Below are positions 22,008 to 36,300 of a stretch of 64,000 bases of DNA, piece after piece. Numbering within the stretch: position 1 is the first letter of the stretch; each line of letters opens with the position of its first letter. The notes beneath the pieces are model-generated. The model was not told where the DNA came from and did not search any database. It saw nothing but the letters and a program-made list of their open reading frames with translations. The stretch is from Marasmius tenuissimus (lineage: Eukaryota; Basidiomycota; Agaricomycetes; Agaricales; Marasmiaceae), in assembly GCA_029532415.1 (NCBI GenBank), contig JAQOTA010000062.1, positions 868,001-932,000 of the forward strand. Direction: 5' to 3'. A program made the position numbers and the translations under genes.

Positions 22008-24650
22008 ACTTGGGATCTGCAAGCTGTGTTGGATATTGAAGGAGGTGTTGCTTACGACTCTACAGGCTATCCAGTTACTACACATACTATAGATACTCTA
22101 CGGCGCTACTAATTGCCAAATCACAGTCTTTTCTTGATCAGATTCAATTATGCACAGCGGATGATTCGATGTTGACGTTGAGCACCTGATTCACTCAAAG
22201 AAAGGTTGGCTCTCTGAAAAGGGTTTCTATAAGCACGTCGATTCGTGAAAGTGTACCACCTGGAGACAATTGAGCGTATTCAGTACGCGACAACATTGGA
22301 ACTCGCGGTGTGAGAATGGAACAAGCCTCACACCCCCAGGCCAGTGTACTAAAATGCTTAGTTGATAATGTCGAGCCTCAAGCTGTATGATCTGCGTTCA
22401 TCAATTCCTGCGTCTAAATCAACTGGGGGCAGTGCAACAACTAAAAACTCGTGCAAACCATACTCAGCGCTGGTACAGTTCAGGCACCTTCTGCTGCTAA
22501 TATGTGACGATCAATGATTCCACTCCCAGCGCGGTATGTGCTATATGGTGACAGAGCCCGTGTCCTTTTCCTCTAGTATATACCTTACAACATGAAACAT
22601 GAAACATGGGCGGGGGGTAAAAACTCGAGGCAAGGGGTTATGCCTGTTGTTTTGTTTTCATTCTAACCCACAACCACTTTGTCGATGTTATCAGTAACGA
22701 AGCCGGGGCTTCCTCGAGCCTACACTATTATCCACTACCAAGAGTCCAAGCCTTTCGCGTCAACTCATCGCCTGGTCGCAGACCCGGGATAAAGCATAGG
22801 CTAATCTGAGCGTGGACAGCGCATGTTCAATAGAGAAGGTGCAAGCAAGACTTAGAGCTTGTTACCCTGCAGAAAATGCGGGGACGTGTTGAGACCGATA
22901 GCGCCACAGACTGCCAGTGGCGCCAGGGGTACCAGCTCAAGGCAGCTTAGAGCTTAGAGCGTGCGAGACGTTGTCGGAGATCTTCATCCAAAAAGGGAAA
23001 TCTAGCGTGGCTGTGGTGTATCTCGCCAGCTCGTTTCCGAGAATCGAAAGTCTGTGCCAGGCCAGAAAGGGGAAGCAGAACTTGAGATTGGTGGCTGAAT
23101 CTCACAAAAGTTAATTAAGGGGTAATTCGTGAGCAGGTAGAACACGGTCGTGAAGTTTGGGGGTAGACGGGCGAGCACATCTCGCTAGATTAGAGAACTT
23201 TCATCCGGATGACGGTGGAGGTGTAAGTTGTGGAACAGTGGAGAACAGTGGGCGTCTATAATAGACGGTCTCTGATTCTAGTCTGAGATCTTGAGCTCAG
23301 GAACTTAGCGGTATCAGTCGGTATTCCAGACAAGGCTCCCCTGTTTAACGTCCATGTCATCGGGGGGCGGGGGGAGCGGGAGGTAGGGTCGACAGTCGAA
23401 TGTTGCAACATGCTAAGTACGACGGTCCCCACAATCGCGGAGAGCAAGTCCAACTCGCGATTGAATTTGAGATATTAATGTACGCTATTTTCGAACATGG
23501 ATAAACGGTCTGAGACTACTTGACTCAGAACGGAGACAGCGGTCTTTACGTTCGTAGATCCATAAGTGGCTAAAGACTCGAGGATTGGACGTTGATTGGA
23601 CGTTCCCGTTTCAAGGCCTAGACCTCGAAGTACAGGTCGGTAGGATAGCTCCGATCTGGAGGCAACCATTAATGTCATTTTGAACGTCCATCGGGGAATT
23701 TTGTCAACATCAGCGGCTATTAAAGAACTTATTGAACGTTAAGCCCGTTCAGCCGTCCCCACGTCCTCAGGATTTGTCAAACCGAGTAAGAAAACGGTCT
23801 ATACCTTGATTTTCGGAAGCCTCTCAGTGCTTTTACATTCAAAAGTCATCTCGACATCCCCACGTTATTGAGGCTGTTCCGTGATACTGTCAAGTCTATC
23901 CTATTTTTCTCAATTTCTCCTGTCAAACTTCGAAGATCCAGAGCGGACAGTCGCACATAGATCTGAGGCCTTGATGACAGGCAGCACATAGATGTCCGGA
24001 CACCACAGCCCCATGGCGAGGCAGCTCACCCAGCGCAGTCAGATCCTTTCTTGTTGTCAATCTGTGTACCGCGAAAAGGCCCCTATGATCCCGGTGTCTT
24101 TATACGGTCCCGACAGGATTAAGCTCTACTTAGACGCGCTGTAAAATCCCTGCGCGATGTATCGGAACTCCCAGTGAAGGGTCAGAGAAGAATGAACTTC
24201 GAAGTGGCTACCAGTGACGGAAACAGCCGAAATGTGCATCTCATACCACGACATTTAAGATGGAGTCCTAACGATGTTGAGCGTATATACATAAAACGTT
24301 GGTATTGTACTCTGAAGTAATTGAACGAGTGAATTTGTTACTTGAACTGTAAGATAGTTGAATATACATGATCCTGATAAGGTAATAGTGTGTGATAGTG
24401 TATTGAAATGTCGATGAACTTTGATGATTCCCCGAATCGTCCTCTGCCAAGTGATAGTGCACCAGCCCTAACCATAGTACGAAATACAAGCACTGAATAG
24501 ACCAAAGAGAACAACAAAAAACCCAAGATGATTGATTGAAATGGGAATGCGAGGGTAGGATGGGTTGGGAAAGGAATGGACGTGCGAATGGAGAACGTAA
24601 CAGCTTTGGATATGCGAAAATAACAAGTTTCAGGACCTTCCACCAGGCTC
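22008..24650. other. 2.6-kb gene-poor region
   Basis: No open frame over about 75 codons, no splice-consistent gene and no tRNA-like fold was recognised. It may hold regulatory sequence for the flanking genes or old unrecognised repeats. Confidence 0.4.
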
Positions 24651-25827
24651 TCAGCTGCTACTGTGGACCCATCTCGTTCCACTAGCCGCGACGGGGCACT
24701 TGTGATTGCCGAGAGTCTTACTCGTTGAGAAGAACCTTCCACAATCGTCGCACAAGAACTCGCAAATCTTTCCGTGCTTCGCAACCTCGTGCCTTAACCG
24801 ATCGTGCTGCCTGGAGAACCGCTCGGAACAGCCCTGAGTACAAGGGAAAGTGACCTTGGGCTTGGGCTTGTGAGCTTCCATGTGAACCTTGAGCGTATAT
24901 CGACTAGTGAAACGACGTTCGCAGCCCGGTAGGAGGCATGGGAAGCGTCGGCGATAATCTGCTGAAGATGGAGGTGCGGAGTCGGATCTGGAGGGAGATG
25001 GGGTTCGGATATGAGCGTGAGGGCGTTTTGTGAGCTCGACGGTTCCTTCTCGTGAAATCGGGGACGAAGACGTCGACGAGATAGGAGAACTGGCTGAGCA
25101 TGGTGATAGTGGTGCAGGGTACCCATAAACTGGGGTGGCTTTGAGCGATTGGCCGAATTGAATGTCGAACACATTAGGACCATCTTCAACACTTGACGCC
25201 GAGTAAAGGACTGAACGAAATTAGACGAGATTAGTTATAGATGATTGAGATTACTCACGATCTGGAGTACCTTGGAGGGAGCTAAGGAGCTCAGAATCGT
25301 TGTTCGCAAAAGAGGGGTCAGAAGTGACAAAACACTCCACAGGCCAGGAGAGGAGAGACAGCTTGGTCAATCCTAGGAGAAAAACTGAGGACGGGAATCT
25401 GGACATGGCATTGGAGGAACATACCACTATTGTACGCAGGCGCTTGAGGGGATGAGCACTCCACGGATGTCCACGATTGCCATCCACTTGACAAGGAGGT
25501 ATCTGTAAAGCCCAATAAGGTTGATTGTCCGCGTGAACTGCCGGTAGGAGGACGTACCTGGAAGATACTGAGGCGAGTCAAGGGGCTGCGAATAATGACC
25601 ACCTTGATGGTATGGACTCTTTTGGAAGTACTGTTGCTCGGACTGCAGTTCATGAGAGGGAGAGAAAGACTGTTGAGGATCGTCTGATGAGGTGTAAGGA
25701 ATGAGTTTCGCGTCATGACAGGAAGTGCTAGATCAAACACACCCTGATTGTACACCGTCGGTTGGAAGAACGCCATGGATGGATCGTTGAAGGAACCAGG
25801 GAAGAATGTCGGATGAGAAGAAGTCAT
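24651..25827 (-). CDS. C2H2 zinc-finger transcription factor
   Basis: The start at 25827 (MTSSHPTFFPGSFNDPSM) is followed by exons with good GT/AG introns that all keep frame. They code a Gln/Ser/Pro-rich region (SPSHELQSEQQYFQ...), then LSSLQGTPD and a Ser/Pro linker with basic patches. The last exon (from about 25172) carries the DNA-binding part: a C-x4-C...H-x3-H finger (CLLPGC...HMEAH), a second finger C-x3-C...H-x4-H (CTQGC...HEVAKH) and a partial third (CDDCGRFF...HKC). The stop is at 24651. Total length is about 330 residues. C-terminal tandem fingers with a disordered N-terminus are typical of basidiomycete developmental or stress regulators. Targets are unknown. Confidence 0.83.
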
Positions 25828-28800
25828 GTCGACAATGGTATGGTCAAAGGTAGCTATGTTGGACGAGGAAGTGTTCGAAGCCGTGTGATAGCAGAAGGCC
25901 TGCTAAGGTAGGAAAGCAGTAGAGGAGTAGGAGTGTGGGGATTTGCTCGGCGGCAGGTAGTAGTTGTGGGGGAGAGCACAGTGGAAACGTTTTATCAGCC
26001 CGCCCTTTATGAGGGACTCCGAATGTCGAGGATCCATTCCTGGACATGTTAGTTCAAAGTCAGGGGCCATGAATGTTTGGATAGCTTTACGACACTGTTC
26101 CTGATCAGGTTGTGGCGCGGCGGACCATGGCCTCTGATTGGCTGGGGACATTGCCGTAGATCCAGCAAGATCCAGACCCTGCGCTAATCCGAACATTTCT
26201 TTTGTGGCTGCATTACCATAATTTTGTTGCCGGGTCTCTGCTTTTCGGTCGAGGTGTTCAATTTTTTTCGATGGATGGAGATTGATTCGGAGCAATCGCC
26301 CTCCTCACAAACTATCTTTCAACGTCATAGTATGGGCACGAATCGCCTCAGCACAATGCTTCGCACTAGCTGTCGAAGAGACGTCGCTTGTACATAAGAA
26401 CGCCCTATTCAAAAGCAAACAGGCGATGCGAAAAGAGTCAGAGCGATCGACGTCTACTCTTATAACAGGTACAGGAGGCAAGGCAAGGCAACTCATTCGC
26501 GTGGGAATGACATCTTCCGAGTTCCAAACTTCCAGGGGAACTCCCTTGACTAACTTGCTCGCACTCGCGACACACATGTCGATCGCCCCGAAAAGCCGTG
26601 GCGTCGCAGATCTTTCCGGTGGGTGGATTTCTGGGCTCTAATACTTATCACCAAGAGGTCTGGCGATAGAGGTCCTCCAAGCTGTGAGCTCTTTGTGGCG
26701 ACTGAGATCGAGCACGATCCGCCTTTTCTGAACGTTCCCTGTGTTATAACAATCGATCCCCTGGTCGGTGGAAGAAATCCCCGGTCCTTGTGATTCAGTC
26801 GTTAAAGGGTGAGATTTGAAACTCTTGCCCGGAGGATCGCGGTTCTAAACATTTGTCTCCGTCAATTGCTCCTTTTCACGTCCGTTTATGCGAAACAATC
26901 TCATACGCTTACCTGAAGTGCTTCGATGTTATGCCTCACGCGAACACCCCATCGATTCCGACTTTCGGGGGTTGTTATTTTCTGTGCCTCCACTCTCGCA
27001 CCCTGGGCAAATCTCCGCTTCCTCACGCGTGTTTTATTCAACATAGAGACATGCCGTGTTTGTCTTCTGGGCGCATGATAGTCATGAGAAGGCGATAATC
27101 CCGACCTCCACGATGTAGGGGGTCAATTCGGTAGAAAGTAAGGCAGCCACATCGGAGCTCTCGTACCAGTAACGCCTCGCCGATCCGCATCTGCATTTGT
27201 TCGGAGGAATAGCCACTTTATGTTCATTTGATAGACATATGCAGACCCGCGGAAGCGGGAGGGCTAGAGCTGGGCACATGTCCAGTCCTAAGACGACGGA
27301 GTTGGGTGCCTTTGACATTGAGATTATATGGTGTGCGCACCCTGGACTCTAAGGCGCTCGGCACAACGATAAAGTCACTTTATTCCCGAAGTTAACTTCC
27401 GGAATTCGACATATGGGAACGTCTAGAATTCCGCCAGCCCATCAGCCCACCCTCTCATAACGTGAAGCAGCATGAAGCGTGAAGCATAGAGGTAAAAAAA
27501 GCCAGCTTTGACTGATAAAAATAACGAACATACCTCATTGGACTATCGAAGACACACTTCTTGAGATTCCTGTCACGAGCTTATCATCGAAGGAAACCTA
27601 GGTGTAATGAGAACCCTACAGTCCCCTTTGCGCCCTGGTGAGATGATTCTGGATCAATGTCATATGGGCCCGGGAAAGAGAGTGCAGAGAGAGTCTCTTT
27701 ACCACAGTAGAGACCTATAGAGACCAGCCTGATTGTAGTTTGTACTGCCGTCTGCAGCGCCCAGCTGGAGTCTAAAAATCCGATGTCCGTCGGGATTAAC
27801 ATGATAAACAGAAGCTGTGTGCCCGACTTTCTCGTGACGCTGCTTCTATCAAGCGAGGGTGATTGAATCGTTAGTATCGAGCGGTACCTTTTGATAGTCT
27901 CACGAACGGGCTCGAGCCCGCGACCGTAGAGAGGGGTTAAGGAATGCACACCTTGTAATTGAATTGAACGCGATCGGGCGCTGATGTAAACTCACCACAA
28001 CGCCACTAGAGACTTTGAGATGCTTCGTTTCTGTATCGGCGAATCCACGACCAGAGCTGATAATAGCCAGAACGAATTCTGGAAATGATACCCTCCCCCA
28101 TACTGAACGGAGTCCCTTGTTCTTTTGAGAGCGCCCAATGATTTCCGCCGTTTGTCACGGATAAAGGACCTTGAAATCCGAGGTCTATTCATCGAGAAAA
28201 CTCGTGTAGAATGCATGCAAAGAACAAGGTCTTTTGGGCGCGAGATGACATCAATGGTATTCGACCTACAGTACCCCAGGGCCCATGGCATTTCATGCCA
28301 ACATCGGTTCTGAAACGAGGACCACATCAGCTCGGAAACGTTCACATTGACATCGAAGTCCTGCCTCTCTTAGAAAAAGCGCGCCGTGGTAGACTCGGTC
28401 CAAATCTTCCAGCGACGTCAACTGACGTCAAACCCTGGGCAATTTAGACGGTCACTCAACAGCTCTCAACAGGCCTGCGAGCCTGATGGTGGACCCCGTG
28501 CCAATCGCCATGCAGAGGGCCAACTTCCGAGAATAAACGCCGATAGCGTCGTTCAGGGGAACGGCCGATTAATCAAAGATGTCTCGAGCTGTCGCGTCGG
28601 AGGAGAGCGAGAGCACCAGTCGGGCTCCTGAACCGAGTTCGAAGGTGCAGGCCAAGGAGTTGGCGATGCAAAGGCTGGAGCTTCACGTGACCGTGGTGAC
28701 CGAGACCGGCCAGACCGACCAGAGCCTGCCTGGAGCGGACCCAGAACCGGCGCTCCAGTCATTGCCAAACGAGCTGAGACAACGACGACTAGAATTTCCA

Positions 28801-28930
28801 CTCCACGACCATTATCTGCTGGAAGCACCACCTCTAGCAAATCACTCCACCCCGAGCTCAGCCTAAATTCGTAAATCTCATTGTATTGTACTGCTCCGAC
28901 CTGCTCGCGGTGACTCGTTCTTAGGGAGTC
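25828..28930. other. 3.1-kb gene-poor region between divergent regulators
   Basis: The first few hundred bases are the likely promoter and leader of the zinc-finger gene. Between 26.3 and 28.5 kb open frames are short and overlap on both strands. The stretch 28570-28866 has protein-like composition in more than one frame (Arg/Asp/Pro-rich on plus) but no motif, and may be the leader of the demethylase gene. No RNA gene or mobile element was recognised. Confidence 0.4.
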
Positions 28931-31900
28931 ATGGCGTCCAGTTCACCAACACCATCGTTGACACCTAGTTTCGGGTCATCTCCACCACCCAACATTCCAG
29001 TTCAACCCGACCACTTCTACGATGGAGCACCGATACATGCGACACCAGATTCGGAGGGAAAGACATGGTTGGATCCAGACGACGATCGGTTGGCTGCTCG
29101 TGGAATACCTGTGTTCAAACCGACAATGGAGGAGTTTAGGGACTTTGAAGCGTTTATGACGAGGGTAGAACCATGGGGGAAGTACAGTGGTATCGTAAAG
29201 GTCATACCTCCACAAGAATGGTGCGCTTTTGTTGGCTTACGCCGAGTCACGTATTTTACTGACGAGGTAACTACTATGCTCTTAGGAGAGACTCTTTACC
29301 ACCTTTGAAGGAACAGTTCTCGAAAGTCGAGATTAGAACTCCAATCGAACAACATATGTTAGGCCAAGCAGGATTGTTCCGGCAACAGAACTTCGAGAAG
29401 CGGAAGACTATGAGTGTGAGGGAATGGGCCGAGTTTTGTGGACAGGATGAATACCGCGCTCCTGGGGTAGATGAAGTCGGACTACACGCACGCGCCAATG
29501 TCAAGGCTAAACCGCGTAGGACCAGGAAGTCTGCGGCCACGAAAGCCGAAACAGTTGAGCCAGAAATGGAAGGGCAGATCCTCATCAAGGAAGAGCCGGT
29601 CGATGAAGGTGTTGTTGGCATGCATGAGGAAGCTACAACTGCAAGCGCCACCCCGGAAAAGGACGAGCAGAAGCCGAAAGCGAAAGGACGACGCCAGCCT
29701 CAGACGAAGCAGACGAAGGAGGCCAAGCAGGCCGAACGCGCCGAGAAGGATCAGACTTTTTTGGAAGAGTTTGATCCTCAGACGCACTGGCTACCGCCAA
29801 ACACGAAGCCCGAGGACTACACTCCTGAGTTTTGTGCCAAGCTTGAGAGGCAATACTGGAGGAATTGTGGTCTTGGAAAACCGCCGTGGTACGGTGCTGA
29901 CACGCAAGGTACGCAATCCCGTCTCTGACGGACGGTGCATAATCTCATCGTCTTTGGTCTAGGTTCATTATATACCGATGAAACCACAGAATGGAATGTT
30001 GCCCATCTAGAGTCGGAGCTCTCAAGACTTTTGCCCTCTGAGGGCGGGCTTCCTGGGGTCAATACACCATACCTGTATTGGGGAATGTGGCGGGCGACTT
30101 TCGCTTGGCATGTTGAAGACATGGATCTTTTCAGCATCAATTACATCCATTTCGGTGCACCCAAGTTCTGGTATGCGGTACCGCAAGGGAGAGCGAGTGC
30201 CTTGGAACAAGCTATGCGCGGTGAGCATCTTTACGCTGGGGCTGTCCTATGTCTAACTTTCTTTGTAGGATTCTTCCCAAGGGACCCGACGCAATGTCAC
30301 CAGTTCTTGCGCCACAAATCATTTTTGGCTTCTCCTACACTCCTAACGAAATCTTCTTGCAAACCGAATCATTGCGTCCAACACGCCGGCGAGTTCATGA
30401 TAACTTTTCCTAGAGGGTACCATGCCGGCTTCAACTTGGGTCTCAATTGCGCGGAAAGTGTCAACTTTGCATTGGCAAGCTGGCTAGAGCTTGGAAAGGT
30501 CGCGAAAGCTTGCCACTGTATACCTGATAGGTTTGTTTTCGAACTGAGTGGGATTAAGATGACCCTGACCTCTCATTTCCAGCGTCCGTATCGACGTCAA
30601 CAAATTGCTCGAGGAGCGGGATCAACGGGAACGAGATAACGCACCTGTATTAGCGAGTCCTCCGAGTTTCAAAATCAAGCGCAAGCGACCATCGAGCGAT
30701 TCTCAACCCGCCCCAAAGAAAAAGGTCGTCAAACGAGAAGAGGTTATGGTGGTCATTCCTCCCCTCTCGAAAATCACCAAACGTAAATCTGAGGGGTCTT
30801 CCGAGGACTCACCAAAACCGAAGAAGCTCAAAACCAAACCTTCGACGCATACTCAGGACATCCCTACTGCTTCAACGTCCCAACCCAAACCCGTCATCAA
30901 GATCATGCCCACGAAAGTCACACTGAAACTGGGTCCTCGCCCTACCGAGCCGGAGGTGTTCCCGTGCTGTCTGTGTATCTCGTTGAATAAGGAAGGTCTT
31001 CTTCGTGTTCAGGACCCGCCTTTCAACAGGAAAGATGCCATTGATGCGTGTGGTTACCCTCGAGATTGGGCATGGATGGCCCACCGAGAATGTGCCAAAA
31101 TCGTTCCGGAAACATGGGTCGATGAGGTGGAAACTCCGGACGGTTCGAAAGAGGAAGTTGTGTTTGGCGTCGAAGGCATTGTGAAGGACCGATGGAATCT
31201 GGTGAGTTTGCTCATTACACATAATGTCAACATTACTGACCTGATACCACAGAAATGCACGGCGTGTACAAAAACTCGACCGAAGGCTCATGGGGCTCCT
31301 ATCCAGTGCACGAAAGGCAAATGCCCCAAGGCATTCCATATCTCGTGTGCGCGAGACGTCCAGGATAACAATATCGTGTTCAACGTTATCAGAGAGGTTG
31401 AGAAAGAAGTCGTCTTACTAAATTCGGCGCCTACTACGACCCCTTGCACACCGAGTTTCGTCCAGTCAATGCAACCCGGTCCTACTCCAGGACACCCTTC
31501 CCCTGACGCCAACGCAATGGTTGCCGGAGGAGATATGCCTACAGAGCCCCATCCCGATGCAGACGTTCTTAAGATCATCAAGAAGTTTGAGGTTCAGCTG
31601 TTGTGCACGCAGCACAATCCTGTAAGCATGAGCAATATTTTCCCATAGCCACTGGCTGATTGATCCCCTTCCGATCAGGCCCTTGCTGCGAAAAAGAAAG
31701 CATCTAAACAGGATAGAATCAAGAATGATCTGCTCGCCCTTCCTCCGATGGCGCGTATCAAGATACGAGTATCCTCTGGAGTCTTCGAAGTGACCCTTCT
31801 TCGCGTCGTTGAAGAGACGAGCTCAGTCGAGGTGCTTTGGGATCGAGGTTCGAAACGAGAGTTCAAGTGGGGAAGCGTCGTGTTCGGCAACACAGAGGGC

Positions 31901-33029
31901 CCAGTACAAAGCAAGCCATTCGAAGCAGCTCCCCTTCCGGAATTTCGTGAGTCGTGGTTCGTTGGTAGCGAGGAATGTCGGCCACTTTACTGATCGGCAA
32001 TCCCCCCTCACTACAAAAGAACCTACCTCCAGCCATTGTACTCCAGCTCCCTCCCTCCCTCCTCTAGCTGCTGCCGCTGCACCCCATAACACTCAAGCGC
32101 TTCAGCCTTCACCATCAACAAGCACAGCACCACCTCTCCCGACGAACGCAGCCTACGGACATTACCCCCCGGCAGCCTATGGGGGCTACCCTTATTGGAC
32201 ATATCCCACTCCAGTTCACGCACCCTACGGTCAACTTACAAACGGATACAGTTATGGTACCCACTATCCTACCATACCTGTTGCCACTCCTGCCGTTGCC
32301 CCTCCTCCGCCTACGCCTCCACCAGCTCCCCTAACGACCCCCACGCCTCCCGCCCAACCACCAACCCCCATGTATTCCAAATTTTCGGCGAAACCAGGAG
32401 CACCCGCACCCGCATCCGCACCTGCTCCGGCCCAACCACCAAACGTCAACAAGTATTATCGGAATAGGCAACTTCAGTGGCAAGCGCCGTATCAACCGCC
32501 CCCAGCGTCGACGAGTGGTCAGGCTTCCCAACCTCCCGCTCAACCCACTCCACAGATCCAAGCCTACCCCCATTTCCAGCCTCAACCTCAGCAAGGGCAG
32601 ACCCCGCAGTTCCAATTCACCGTGCCATTAGCGCCCAGTGAGAATACACAAATGCCGGTTCAAGGAGACAAACCCATGGATTCGCTACAACCCAGTGGTA
32701 GCACGACACCGGTACCTTCTGAAACCGCTTCGTCTAAACCCACGAGACCTAGTACGCCCATTCAGGCAGATACCACACCCGAAGCACCTAGTCAGATAGC
32801 AGACTCTACCTCGCATTTCGGAGACCCCCAAAGTTCTCAAAGCGAGGGCGCAGCGATCACACCAACCCAGGGAGCCGACATTGCAAAGATCCTCTCTGGC
32901 CTGACCCCCACCCAGTTGACCGAGCTCATACAGAACAATCCCAACCTTCGGAATATTGTTTTGAGCGTCATGTCATCAGGGGAGGATCAGGGGACAACCC
33001 CCACTTCAGATACAGTGCCTTCTTCATAA
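28931..33029 (+). CDS. JmjN-JmjC-ePHD histone lysine demethylase (KDM4/JMJD2 type)
   Basis: Fe(II)/2-oxoglutarate-dependent nuclear demethylase, expected to act on methylated H3K9/H3K36. Exon 1 (28931-29220) holds JmjN (IPVFKPTMEEFRDFEAFM). Exon 2 (29286-29908) carries a long Lys-rich insert before the catalytic domain, then WRNCGLGKPPWYGAD. JmjC follows with GVNTPYLYWGMW, FAWHVEDMDLFSINYIHFG (metal ligands His and Glu) and ITFPRGYHAGFN (second His). The KDM4 zinc-site residues are present: Cys and His in QCHQFLRH, and CHC after the domain. Next is an extended PHD (CCLCI...HRECAKI, CTACTKTRP...CPKAFHISCA), then a Tudor-like strand region (IKIRVSSGVFEVTLLRV). The tail of about 330 residues is Pro/Gln/Ala-rich. 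The stop is at 33027-33029. Catalytic residues are all present, so activity is likely. Confidence 0.92.
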
Positions 33030-33396
33030 CCCATCATGACTCTATTCCCTACTTGCACATTTCTTGTCCTGAACTCTCCTGACTCTGCCTCTTAACGTAA
33101 ACACGTTTGCTTTGGTTATGACTTATTTTATTCCCCGAAATGTTAAATCTGTACCATACCCTAACTACTCTACTTAGCTGTACTGTATCTGACCAATCCT
33201 ATCCAGATTGCTCACCATCGGAGAACTCGGCGCGAAAAGGACAGAAAAATGACTCGGCTCCGAAATCAGAAGACGCGACTCGAACGCGCATTGCACGTGA
33301 CGGCCTTGGTCTCTTCCCTTCATGCGCGACGAACGCTAAAGAAACTTTTTATCTATCGCGCCTTTGAATCTGTACCTCCCATCTTGAGCGGCGAAG

Positions 33397-36300
33397 ATGT
33401 GGCTTGCTCAGGGCCCGTTTGGTGCTGGTGTTGTAGCCAAAAACCAGGATGCTCAAGGTATGAAACAGGGTCTATCTGCGATTGACACAAAGTTGACGCG
33501 CCTTCCAGTGAGCAAAGTATTGAAAACGAATGAGAAATATGCAGTAGGACGCAAGCAGGATTTTCCGCTATGTATCGACTCGAAAAAGGTCTCCAATAAC
33601 CACTGTGTCATCATGGTGGGAGAGTTTAGTGACGATGATATGGTACGTGACTACGGCATAATGGTGTTGCAAGAATCAACGAGTCGTCCACAGACAAACC
33701 CCGAAGTGCGGCCCAAGATACAAGTTCAAAATACTCGCGAAGGCTCTAAGGGAATTGGTGTGGGAGCTAAAGGCGACCAAGACCTCAACAATGTGGAATT
33801 AGTTGCAGAAGGGGCGACCTATGATTTGGCAGAGGGTCAGGAGGTCAGGGTTGTTAGTTTTGCCTCGATAGGGTGCGTCTTGTTCTGTCAACGATGAAAC
33901 TCTCCTCATCGCACGAAACAGAATCATCTGGACCGAAGTCTGTTGTTTCATTGCCCCTCCACGACCCGGCAACATTCCGACAGAAGAGTGCAGAAAGCTT
34001 GGTACGGATGCTGATACCAGACCACTCGACAGCCCACTCATTTGTCTCTGCCAGGGGTACACTTTACTCCCACATTACGAGCTGGAGTGACACATCATGT
34101 TACCTCTGTGTATTCGCCCACCGCTCAACTGGCCGCCTCCCTCGTCAATGGGTGTAACTTTGTCAAAGCCGAATGGCTCAACGATCTCATTACCACCGTA
34201 GACTCCAGTGTGAACTTTGAATTGCCACAGCTCTCTAAGCACCGTCCGACCTTCTCACCAGCTTTAGAAGCGCGTCACAAGCGTTTCGAGGTTTGGGAGG
34301 CCTCCAGCAAACGACGTCGTATATTCAAGTCACTACGGTTCATCTGTGTTGGAGAGAAGAATCGGGAGATTGACAGCCAATTAAGGTTTATGATCGAAAG
34401 TGGAGGTGGAACAATTGAAACATTCGATGTCAAGAGTAGTGCGCGCAAGACAAAATGGAATCGAGCTTTGTCTCGCGGGAAAGCTAAAGCGGGGAAGACT
34501 TTGGTTGTCTTGGGGGATGAGCCAAACATCACCGCAGCAATTGGAGAAGACGGATGGAAGGAGTTGGTAGAGGAAAACGAGGGGTTCGTATCTTTGCATT
34601 TGTAGTTCTCCGAGAAGCTGATCGAACAATAGCTTCGGCCTGGTCTTCAAATCGACCAATGATGCTATCCTATCTGTTCTCGACAACGATATATCGAATC
34701 TCGAGTCCGGTATCGGAATAGAGGACGATGGGGGTAATTGATTATTCCCTATCTATGGTCTCACGTTCTCACTATCTTCTGTCTAGGTCACCGGTCTTCT
34801 TCCCCCATACCAGATGTCATTCCCAACTCGATACCCGATGAGCAAACAAATCCTCCACAGACTCATTCGACAGCAATAGAGGAAGCCTCTCCCCCTCGTA
34901 GAAGACCTCCGCGCCGCACCTCTCGCCAACCCTCCGAGCAGCCGGGGCCATCTGTCACTGATCCCATCACTGAGTCTTCACAGAGCCGACCAACTCGAAG
35001 ACCGACGCGACAGTCATCCCAACCACCAGAGCCACCAGCCCCACCGGCACCTCCTGCGCGATCTGAGCCGGAGCCTGAAGCACCTCGACGTCCACCACGC
35101 AGAGTAAGTTCACGTCTTTTTTTGAAGTAGGATATTCAACCTCAACGCACGACAGATTCCGACTAGACGTGTAGATATCAAGACTGGCGAGCCAATTGTC
35201 ACTGGTCTCGGCGACAGCTCCGTACTCAACGATGCCCCAGTCGTCACGCCCATGACAACACAATCTTCTATACCTATCGTCGTCGATTACACGGTAAGGC
35301 GCGCTCTATCGAGTAATCATCTTGTGTACTGACGGAAGTGTGCCAGGCCTCAAGCAGAACGAGAACACTTCCTCGTCCCAAACGACGTCTCGAGGCAACA
35401 GACTTTGGCTCGCGTGAAGTTCTGCAGCTCCAGAGGAGCGTGTCACCAAGAAATATAAATCACTCTTCGAAGAAAGTGGTCCTGTCAAGGACGCGACCTC
35501 CTCGTTATCGGATCTGATGAACTCTGCTGTTGAAGAAACCCAGCTCTCTCAAACTATGGCCAGTTCCAAGTCAAAGCCGGTGACCCAAGCAACAGCACTC
35601 GATGCAGTCCCAGAGGAGCTGGAGATGAGCGAGACGCAGACGACGGGGTCTACACTGAACCCTTCGAGCTCGGGGAGAAAACGGAAGGCGATTGCAGAGG
35701 AAGATGAAGAAATGGATGGAGTAGAACAGGCACTGGCCCCTACAGGTACCAACTCTCAAACGGGTTCCACCGATCCACCACCTTCGAAGAGGCCGGCCGT
35801 CGAGAACGTGAACTCGGTCGATCGTACCCAAGAATCCATGCCAACCTCAGCAAAGCCCCCTTCGACCTTGAAGAGTGGCTCGGCGTCAGGTGCAGAGGCC
35901 GGAAAGCCCGATACCGACGAGGCGTTTTTGAAAGCGGTGGCGTCGACGAAGCGAGGAAAGAAGAATGAGGACGACTTTGATCGCGAGTTCAATAAGCTGA
36001 AGATATCGAAACCTGAACTGGCCCAAGAGGACCAAGAGGATAGGCAGTGGGCAGTCTTGGAAGATTTTGGTGACGATTCGAATCTTAGAGGGAACTTTAT
36101 GATGATTGTAGAGTTTGATGCTCCCCGTCACCGGGTACGAACTCCTCAGGAGAGGAATCCGGAGTGGGACGGGAAGCCTAACTTCAAAAAGTTCAAGAAG
36201 GTGAGGGTATCGTACGTCGAGTGGGTGTTAAGTATACTGAACAGCATTTCAGAAGAACGCAGGTTCGACGAACGCGCGGCCCCGAAGAGTCGAGTTGATT

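Noticed and set aside
27905..27930. GGGCTCGAGCCC palindrome that recalls a tRNA T-arm
   Set aside because: The loop is too short, and no acceptor, D or anticodon arm can be folded around it.
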